A stretch of 5,375 nt of DNA, taken from positions 1 to 5,375 of the forward strand of contig JAKDNC010000274.1 of assembly GCA_030452025.1 (NCBI GenBank), written 5' to 3'. This DNA comes from Nocardioides sp. GTDB lineage: Bacteria > Actinomycetota > Actinomycetes > Propionibacteriales > Nocardioidaceae. A model generated the notes under the pieces. That model made no database searches. It was not told the origin of the DNA and saw nothing but the letters and a program-made list of their open reading frames with translations. This document shows, piece by piece, positions 1 through 5,375 of this stretch (position 1 is the stretch's first letter; the number at the start of each line of letters is the position of its first letter). A program made the position numbers and the translations under genes.

Positions 1-1
1 C

Positions 2-175
2 GCCCACCGACTCCAAACAGCCAGAGATGCGGATCGCATCGCCGTCATGGAGGACGGCTGGGTCACTGAGCTCGGCTCTCACCACGAGCTCATCGCCAAC
101 GACACCTCCTACGCAGCCCTCTGGCTAGCCTGGAACGGACCCTCCTTCCCGGACCGGGCCGACGATCAGGAATGA
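2..175 (+). CDS. ABC transporter ATP-binding protein, C-terminal end (partial)
   Basis: Only the last 57 codons are present; the gene begins left of the window and stops at TGA 173-175. The opening AHRLQTARDADRIAVMEDG is the H-loop (switch) region of an ABC-type ATPase: the His is the one that contacts the ATP gamma-phosphate. It is followed by a beta strand and the typical ending W-x-E-x-GSHHELIA...YAALW. This ending is common in exporters that fuse a membrane domain to the ATPase (MsbA/multidrug type), but the membrane part is not visible, so the fused architecture is an inference and the substrate is unknown. The tail after YAALW is short and acidic (ending DRADDQE). There is no sign that it belongs functionally with the selenium/formate genes. 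A 69-base gap separates it from selD. Confidence 0.85.
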   Translation, partial: AHRLQTARDADRIAVMEDGWVTELGSHHELIANDTSYAALWLAWNGPSFPDRADDQE

Positions 176-225
176 CGCACCACGCCAGACCGCTCGGAGA
201 CGAGTTTCAACAGGTGCTGCTGGCC

Positions 226-244
226 GCTCGCCTAGAGTGCGAGC
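226..244. repeat. Inverted repeat abutting the selD start codon
   Basis: GCTCGC (226-231) and GCGAGC (239-244) form a perfect 6-base inverted repeat around a 7-base centre, CTAGAGT. The right arm ends at the base before the selD ATG, and the centre contains the candidate -10 box TAGAGT. It could be an operator overlapping the promoter or a weak hairpin at the end of the upstream ABC gene; no T-run follows, so it is not a classical intrinsic terminator. A 6-base repeat can also occur by chance in DNA this GC-rich. Confidence 0.35.
233..238 (+). promoter_or_regulatory. Candidate -10 box for leaderless selD transcript
   Basis: TAGAGT matches the actinobacterial TANNNT -10 pattern and lies 6 bases before the A of the selD ATG at 245. 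This is the spacing expected if transcription starts at or next to the start codon, giving an mRNA without a 5' leader. No purine-rich Shine-Dalgarno sequence is visible before the ATG, which agrees. No convincing -35 hexamer was seen at the usual distance (TTTCAA at 205-210 is too far upstream). This is inference from motif and spacing only. Confidence 0.45.
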
Positions 245-1243
245 ATGAGCATGGCGAGCACGGACCTGCGCCTGACCCAGTACGCCTCCGGCGGCGGCTG
301 CGCCTGCAAGATTCCGCCCGGCGAGCTCGAGCGGGTCCTGGGCGGACTACCGTCGGGGACGGCGACCGGGGACCTCCTCGTCGGGCTCGAGAACGGCGAC
401 GACGGCGCCGCCGTACGCATCGACGAGCAGCGTGCGGTGATCGCGACCGCCGACTTCTTCACACCGGTCGTGGACGACCCCTACGCCTGGGGCCGGATCG
501 CGGCGACCAACGCGATGTCCGACGTCTACGCAATGGGTGGGGAGCCGTTGGTCGCAGTGAACCTGCTCTGCTGGCCACGCGACAAGATCCCCTTCGAGAT
601 CGCCGCCGAGGTGCTCCGCGGCGGGGCCGAGTCCTGCGTCGAGGCCGGCGCCCACCTCGCCGGTGGCCACAGCATCGACGACCCGGAGCCGAAGTACGGA
701 CTCGCGGTCACCGGGATCGCGGACCCGCAGCGCCTGCTCCGCAACGACGCGGGCCGGGTCGGCTGCCCCCTCACCCTCACCAAGCCGCTGGGCCTCGGAG
801 TCCTCAACAACCGACACAAGGCCACCGGTGAACGGTTCGAGGAAGCCATCGCGACCATGTGCACGCTCAACCGCGACGCTGCCCGTGCGGCCTTGGCCGT
901 CGGGGCCACCTGCGCCACCGACGTCACCGGGTTCGGGCTGCTCGGCCACCTCTACAAGATGTGCCGCGCCAGCGGAGTCTCCGCAGTGATCGACGCGGCC
1001 GCAGTGCCCTATCTCGACGGCGCGCGTTCGTCGCTGGCCGACGGGTTCGTGCCCGGCGGCAGCCGCCGCAACCTCGACTGGGTCAGGCCGCACCTGTCCG
1101 CCGACGGGTTCGACGAGGACGAGCTGATCCTCCTCGCCGACGCCCAAACATCGGGCGGACTGCTGGTGGCCGGCGAGCTTCCGGGCCACCCGGTGATCGG
1201 CGAGCTGGTGACCGGACCCGATTCGACGCTCACGGTCCGCTGA
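245..1243 (+). CDS. selD: Selenide, water dikinase (selenophosphate synthetase) SelD
   Basis: SelD converts selenide, ATP and water to selenophosphate, AMP and phosphate in the cytoplasm; selenophosphate is the selenium donor for making Sec-tRNA(Sec). The 332-residue product is close to the usual bacterial length of about 335-350. The N-terminal Gly-rich active-site loop GGGCACKIPP has Cys19 and Lys22, which align with E. coli catalytic Cys17 and Lys20; this is the Cys form of the enzyme, not the Sec form. The expected metal-binding aspartates are visible at D53 (NGDDGAAV), D93 (NAMSDVYAMGG) and D226 (TDVTGFGLLGH). The C-terminal AIRS-type domain has LTKPLGLGVL (about 178-187) and QTSGGLL (301-307). 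ATG 245 is preferred because a TANNNT box sits 6 bases upstream; a second in-frame ATG at 251 is possible. The next gene, 20 bases downstream, encodes a selenoprotein, which fits its role. Confidence 0.97.
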   Translation: MSMASTDLRLTQYASGGGCACKIPPGELERVLGGLPSGTATGDLLVGLENGDDGAAVRIDEQRAVIATADFFTPVVDDPYAWGRIAATNAMSDVYAMGGEPLVAVNLLCWPRDKIPFEIAAEVLRGGAESCVEAGAHLAGGHSIDDPEPKYGLAVTGIADPQRLLRNDAGRVGCPLTLTKPLGLGVLNNRHKATGERFEEAIATMCTLNRDAARAALAVGATCATDVTGFGLLGHLYKMCRASGVSAVIDAAAVPYLDGARSSLADGFVPGGSRRNLDWVRPHLSADGFDEDELILLADAQTSGGLLVAGELPGHPVIGELVTGPDSTLTVR

Positions 1244-1250
1244 GATGGGG

Positions 1251-1256
1251 TAGCGT
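1251..1256 (+). promoter_or_regulatory. Candidate -10 box for leaderless fdhA transcript
   Basis: TAGCGT fits TANNNT and ends 7 bases before the GTG at 1264, the same arrangement as TAGAGT before selD. It lies in the 20-base gap between the selD stop and the fdhA start. If active, fdhA would have its own leaderless transcript in addition to any read-through from selD. No clear -35 element is seen (TTCGAC at 1222-1227 is about 23 bases upstream, too far). Motif and spacing are the only evidence. Confidence 0.42.
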
Positions 1257-1263
1257 CCGGGAC

Positions 1264-4200
1264 GTGGCGACGACGTGGCTCTCCTGGCCAGTGATCAAGC
1301 AGATCACCGGCGCGGACAAGCTCGCCCGCGGCCATGCCGCACGCTCGGAGTGGACGGAGGAGCTCAGCGCCCGCACCACGACCGCGGACAGCGTCGCGAA
1401 GAGCGTCTGCCCCTACTGCGCGGTGGGTTGCGGCCAGAAAGTGTTCGTCAAGGACGACGAGGTCATCCAGATCGAGGGCGATCCGGACAGCCCGGTCTCC
1501 CGCGGACGCCTGTGCCCCAAGGGCTCGGCCAGCAAGAATCTCGTCACCTCCCCGTTGCGCCAGAGCACCGTGCGCTACCGGCCGGCGTACGCCACCGAAT
1601 GGCAGGACCTCGAGCTCGGCACGGCGATGGAGATGATCGCCGACCGGGTCCTCAAGACCCGCCGTGACACCTGGCAGGACCTCGACGACCAGGGCCGCAA
1701 GCTGCGCCGCACGATGGGCATCGCGAGCCTGGGCGGCGCCACACTGGACAATGAGGAGAACTACCTCATCAAGAAGTTGTTCACCGCGATGGGCGCGATC
1801 CAGATCGAGAACCAGGCCCGCATTTGACACTCCGCCACCGTCCCCGGTCTGGGGACCAGCTTCGGTCGCGGCGGCGCCACCGGGTTCACCCAGGACCTCG
1901 CCAACGCTGACTGCATCCTGATCCAGGGATCCAACATGGCCGAGGCCCACCCGGTCGGGTTCCAGTGGGTGATGGAGGCCAAGAAGCGCGGCGCACGGAT
2001 CATCCACGTCGACCCGCGTTTCACCCGAACCAGCGCGCTCGCGGACACCCACGTCCCGCTGCGCGTCGGGACGGACATCGCCTTCCTCGGCGGGGTGATC
2101 AACTACGTCCTCGAGCACGGGCTCGACTTCCGTGACTACGTCGTGGCCTACACCAACGCCGCGAACATCATCGGTGAGCAGTACGTCGACACGGACGACC
2201 TCGACGGGCTCTTCTCCGGCTTCGACCCGGAGACGAAGACCTACGACACCTCCTCCTGGCAGTACGACAGCGCCGACCCCGCCGGGGACGGAGCGGCGCA
2301 CCCGCCCCGCGACGAGACCCTGCAGCACCCGCGCTGCGTCTACCAGATCCTCAAGCGGCACTTCTCCCGCTACACCCCCGAGATGGTCGAGCAGACCTGC
2401 GGTGTGAGCAGGGACGACTTCCTCGACGTCTGCCGGTCGGTGGCGCAGAGCTCCGGTCGCGAGCGCACGACGGCACTGGTCTACAGCGTCGGCTGGACCC
2501 AGCACAGCGTGGGTGTGCAGTACATCCGCACCGGTGCCATCCTTCAGCTGCTGCTGGGCAACATGGGCCGCCCCGGTGGCGGGATCATGGCGCTGCGCGG
2601 CCACGCGAGCATCCAGGGCTCGACCGACATCCCGACGCTGTTCAACCTGCTCCCCGGCTACCTCCCGATGCCCAGCGCCCAGGAACACCCGGACCTCGAG
2701 GCCTGGATCGAGGCCGTCCACAAACCCGGCAGCAAGGGCTTCTGGGGCGCCGCCGACGCCTACGCGGTCAACCTCCTGAAGGCCTACTGGGGTGAGCACG
2801 CGACCGCGGAGAACGACTACTGCTTCGACTACCTGCCCAGGATCAACGGCGACCACGGCACCTACCGCTCGGTCCTCGACATGATCGACGGCAAGGTCAA
2901 GGGCTACTTCCTGCTCGGCCAGAACCCGGCCGTCGGCTCCGCCCACGGCCGGGCGCAACGGCTCGGGATGGCCAACCTCGACTGGCTGGTGGTCCGCGAC
3001 CTCTACGAGATCGAGAGCGCCACCTTCTGGAAGAACTCGCCCGAGGTTGAGACCGGGGAGATCGTCCCCGAGGAGTGCGCCACCGAGGTCTTCCTGATGC
3101 CCGCCGCGTCCCACGTGGAGAAGGAGGGCACCTTCACCCAGACCTCGCGGATGCTGCAGTGGCGGGAGAAGGCGCTGGACCCGAAAGGGGACTGCCGCTC
3201 CGAGCTGTGGTTCTTCTACCACCTCGGCCGAATCCTGCGGGACCGCCTGGCGGAGTCGACCGACGAGCGCGACCGTCCCCTGCTCGACCTGACCTGGGAC
3301 TACCCACTGCACGGCAAGCGCGGCGACGAACCCTCCGCCGAGGCCGTGCTGATGGAGATCAACGGCTACGAGGTCGAGTCGGGCCGGCCGCTGTCCAGCT
3401 TCACCGAGATGAGGGCCGATGGCTCCACGCTCGGCGGCTGCTGGATCTACACCGGCGTGTACGCCGACGGCGTGAACCAGGCGGCCCGTCGTACCCCCCG
3501 GGACGAGCAGTCATGGGTCGCCCCCGAGTGGGGCTGGGCCTGGCCGGCCAACCGCCGGATCCTCTACAACCGTGCTTCGGCCGACCGGGACGGCCGACCC
3601 TGGAGTGAGCGGAAGGCCTACGTCTGGTGGGACGAGGAGACCCGCGAGTGGACCGGCCACGATGTCCCCGACTTCCAGAAGACCAAGCCACCGTCGTTCC
3701 AGCCCGAGGCAGGCTCCGACGGGGCGGACGCCCTCAGCGGGGACGACGCCTTCATCATGCAGGGCGATGGGAAGGGAGCGCTGTTCGTGCCGCAGGGCCT
3801 GATCGACGGGCCGTTGCCGACCCACTACGAGCCGGTGGAGTCGCCCTTCCGCAACCCGGTCAACGGGCAGCAGGCCAACCCGACCCGCAAGGACTACGTC
3901 CGCGCCGACAACCGGATGAACCCCAGCCCCCCGGAGCCACACAGCGACGTCTTCCCGATCGTGTTCACCACCAGCCGGCTCACCGAGCACCACACGGCCG
4001 GAGGGATGAGCAGGTTCCAGGCCTACCTCTCGGAGCTGCAACCGGAGATGTTCGTCGAGGTCTCGCCGGCGTTGGCCGCCGAGCGGGGACTCGAGCACAT
4101 GGGCTGGTGCACCGTGGTGTCCGGACGCGCCGCGATCGAGGGACGGGTGCTGATCACCGAGCGGCTGCGTCCGCTGCGGGTCGAGGACCGGATCGTGCAC

Positions 4201-4440
4201 CAGATCTGGTTGCCCTACCACTGGGGCCGCTCCGGGCTGGTCACCGGCGACTCGACCAACGACCTCCTCGGGATCACCCTGGATCCGAACGTGCTGATCC
4301 AGGAGAGCAAGGTCGGAACCTGTGACATCCTGCCGGGACGGCGACCGACCGGGCCGGCGTTGTTGGAGTTCGTTGCCCGATACCGTCGACGGGCCGGCAT
4401 CGCCGACGAGTCGGCGCCGGCGAAGGGGAGTCAGCGATGA
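1264..4440 (+). CDS. fdhA: Selenocysteine-containing formate dehydrogenase, catalytic alpha subunit (TGA at 1825-1827 read as Sec)
   Basis: This is a molybdopterin oxidoreductase of the FdnG/FdoG (FDH-N/O alpha) family that oxidises formate to CO2. The predicted product has 1058 residues (E. coli FdnG is about 1015). The N-terminal [4Fe-4S] motif has Cys49, Cys52, Cys56 and Cys84, followed by conserved Lys86 (CPKG). The in-frame TGA encodes residue 188 in the context ENQARI-Sec-H, with the catalytic-pair His at 189. Arg445 in ALRGHASIQG appears to match the active-site Arg of E. coli FdhF. The C-terminal pterin-dinucleotide-binding domain covers about residues 896-1032, from VFTTSRLTEHHTAGG to the NVLIQESKVGTCDILPG region. 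The reading frame is open on both sides of the TGA and family homology is continuous across it, so it is one gene. GTG 1264 gives MATTWLSWPVIKQ, the start type I recall for actinobacterial relatives, and follows a TANNNT box. No twin-arginine signal is seen. It overlaps fdhB by 4 bases. Confidence 0.95.
1825..1866 (+). promoter_or_regulatory. Selenocysteine UGA codon and bacterial SECIS hairpin inside fdhA
   Basis: The TGA at 1825-1827 is followed by a perfect 6-base-pair stem, GTCCCC (1840-1845) with GGGGAC (1851-1856), closing the loop GGTCT (1846-1850). The E. coli fdhF SECIS also carries GGUCU in its apical loop, and the loop begins 21 bases from the U of UGA in both, as I recall the E. 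coli sequence. The loop G and U are the bases known to contact SelB. The codon after UGA is CAC (His) in both. ACC (1837-1839) could pair with GGT (1864-1866) as a short lower stem. One difference: U17, bulged in E. coli, can here pair with A31. The element would direct SelB to deliver Sec-tRNA at this UGA instead of terminating. Confidence 0.88.
4422..4430 (+). promoter_or_regulatory. Ribosome binding site of fdhB
   Basis: GAAGGGGAG lies within the last codons of fdhA, 6 bases before the ATG at 4437. It is a good purine-rich Shine-Dalgarno match and fixes the fdhB start. It contrasts with selD and fdhA, which have no comparable sequence before their starts. Confidence 0.7.
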
Positions 4441-5375
4441 CCGGACGGAACAGTCTCTTCGGCCCGATCGACCCCGCGCTCGATGCGGGATACGCCGCCC
4501 CACCGCCGCGCAAGGGCTTCTTCACCGACACCTCGGTGTGCATCGGATGCAAGGCCTGCGAGGTGGCCTGCAAGGAGTGGAACCTCGTCCCGGATGACGG
4601 GTTCGAGATGACCGGGATGTCCTACGACAACAGCGGATCGCTGAACGCCAACTCGTGGCGTCATGTCGCCTTCATCGAGCAGCCGGGGCGCGCCGGCAGC
4701 GCCGCCGACCTGGTCGACTGGGGGCCGGAAGGGGCCGGCGGATGCGGCGGCTCCGCAGGTCCCGAAGCCTCCGGTGAAAGCGGCTGCGGCTGCTCTTCGG
4801 ACGGTGAGTCGTCGGGTGGGTCGTCGTGTGGATCATCCGGGTCGACCGGGGCCGACGCGAGCACACGGCCCGACTTCCGCTGGCTGATGTCCTCCGACGT
4901 CTGCAAGCACTGCACTCATGCCGCCTGTCTCGACGTCTGCCCCACCGGCTCATTGTTCCGCACCGAGTTCGGCACCGTCGTCGTCCAGCCCGACATCTGC
5001 AACGGCTGTGGCTACTGCGTCCCGGCCTGCCCCTACGGCGTGATCGAGCGACGCACCGGACCCGACCATGCACCCAACGTTGGCGTCGCCCAGAAGTGCA
5101 CGCTCTGCTATGACCGGCTCACCGCGGGCCAGACGCCCGCCTGTGCCCAGGCCTGCCCCACCGAGTCGATCCTCTTCGGTGACGTCGACGAGCTCCGCGA
5201 GCGCGCCAACGAGCGGGTCGCCGCGCTGCACGAGCGCGGTGTCATGGATGCCCGGCTCTACGGCAACGACCCCGAGGACGGTGTCGGCGGGGCCGGCGCG
5301 TTCTTCCTGCTGCTCGACGAACCCGAGGTCTATGGCCTCCCGCCGGACCCGGTGGTGACCACGAAGGACCTGCCC
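4437..5375 (+). CDS. fdhB: Formate dehydrogenase iron-sulfur (beta) subunit, C-terminus cut by window edge
   Basis: This is the four-cluster ferredoxin-like subunit that carries electrons from FdhA towards the quinone-reducing or other partner subunit; it belongs to the FdnH/HybA-type family. The first 313 residues are present with no stop, so the gene continues past the window. Sixteen cluster cysteines are visible in four groups: C35-C38-C41-C45, C156-C159-C164-C168, C188-C191-C194-C198 and C221-C224-C236-C240. After them comes the family's conserved stretch, including ARLYGNDPEDGVGGAGAFF (272-290). Residues about 84-145 are an insertion relative to E. coli FdnH; the part at 97-142 is Gly/Ser-rich and has four extra cysteines (C103, C117, C119, C131). 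The ATG overlaps the fdhA stop as ATGA, implying translational coupling, and has a good Shine-Dalgarno sequence. The region where E. coli FdnH has its C-terminal membrane helix is not in the window. Confidence 0.95.
   Translation, partial: MTGRNSLFGPIDPALDAGYAAPPPRKGFFTDTSVCIGCKACEVACKEWNLVPDDGFEMTGMSYDNSGSLNANSWRHVAFIEQPGRAGSAADLVDWGPEGAGGCGGSAGPEASGESGCGCSSDGESSGGSSCGSSGSTGADASTRPDFRWLMSSDVCKHCTHAACLDVCPTGSLFRTEFGTVVVQPDICNGCGYCVPACPYGVIERRTGPDHAPNVGVAQKCTLCYDRLTAGQTPACAQACPTESILFGDVDELRERANERVAALHERGVMDARLYGNDPEDGVGGAGAFFLLLDEPEVYGLPPDPVVTTKDLP
4809..4844 (+). repeat. Short in-frame 12-base repeats within fdhB (SSGG-SSCG-SSGS)
   Basis: Residues 125-136 of FdhB read as three tandem four-residue units, SSGG, SSCG and SSGS. 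At DNA level the first two copies are close: GTCGTCGGGTG (4808-4818) and GTCGTCGTGTG (4820-4830) match at 10 of 11 bases with a 12-base period. The third copy has diverged and uses TCA and TCC codons. This suggests the low-complexity insertion grew by small in-frame duplications. Confidence 0.5.

Noticed and set aside
176..244. A tRNA-Sec gene (selC) in the gap before selD
   Set aside because: The gap is only 69 bases, too short for the 90-100-base tRNA(Sec), and no T-loop sequence or CCA end is visible.
226..244. An intrinsic terminator of the ABC transporter gene
   Set aside because: The stem is only 6 base pairs and is followed by GC-rich coding sequence without a T-run. Kept instead as an inverted repeat of uncertain role.
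172..831. A + strand frame whose ATG overlaps the ABC gene stop as ATGA and runs into selD
   Set aside because: Although the overlap looks like translational coupling, nearly all of it is an Arg-rich off-frame reading of selD, and no family is recognised.
1825..1827. The in-frame TGA as a nonsense mutation making fdhA a pseudogene
   Set aside because: It falls at the catalytic Sec position, is followed by a SECIS hairpin with correct spacing, lies next to selD, and the rest of the frame is intact.
1009..3312. A 767-codon open frame on the minus strand opposite selD and fdhA
   Set aside because: It lies antisense to two clear conserved genes and its translation is low-complexity (rich in V, G, A, L, D, E, R) with no recognisable domain. 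Long antisense frames are common in high-GC coding DNA.
1936..4440. A separate 834-residue molybdopterin oxidoreductase starting at ATG 1936
   Set aside because: Met225 lies inside a conserved stretch (GSNMAEAHPVGF), and homology continues upstream through the Sec TGA to GTG 1264. It is the rear part of fdhA.

Overview
The window is high-GC DNA with strongly GC-ending codons. Gene content and the wording of the proteins (SelD with GGGCACKIPP, FdhA with CPYCAVGCGQK) suggest an actinobacterium, perhaps of the Nocardioides or Pseudonocardia kind; the species cannot be fixed from the sequence. All genes are on the + strand.

Layout: (1) positions 2-175 hold the last 57 codons of an ABC transporter ATPase, probably unrelated to the rest. 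(2) A 69-base gap contains a candidate promoter and an inverted repeat directly before selD. (3) 245-1243 is selD, selenophosphate synthetase. (4) After only 20 bases, a complete selenocysteine-containing formate dehydrogenase catalytic subunit runs from a GTG at 1264 to 4440. It reads through an in-frame TGA at 1825-1827, which is followed by a bacterial SECIS hairpin, so a standard gene caller would split this one gene in two. (5) fdhB, the four-cluster iron-sulfur subunit, starts in an ATGA overlap at 4437 and runs off the right edge after 313 codons.

How they work together: SelD makes selenophosphate, the selenium donor for Sec-tRNA(Sec). The SECIS hairpin would recruit SelB to insert Sec at residue 188 of FdhA. 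FdhA oxidises formate to CO2 at a Mo/W-bis-pterin site and passes electrons through its own [4Fe-4S] cluster to the four clusters of FdhB. A membrane or other electron-accepting subunit would be expected beyond the right edge. selA, selB and selC are not in the window.

Points worth a second look: the exact match of SECIS loop sequence and spacing to E. coli fdhF, but with a potentially base-paired U17; TANNNT boxes 6-7 bases before the starts of both selD and fdhA, suggesting leaderless transcripts, in contrast to a good ribosome binding site at fdhB; the absence of a twin-arginine signal in FdhA; and a Gly/Ser/Cys-rich insertion with four extra cysteines between the first and second cluster motifs of FdhB. 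I did not find a wholly new system; this is a recognisable selenium and formate metabolism locus with some unusual details.
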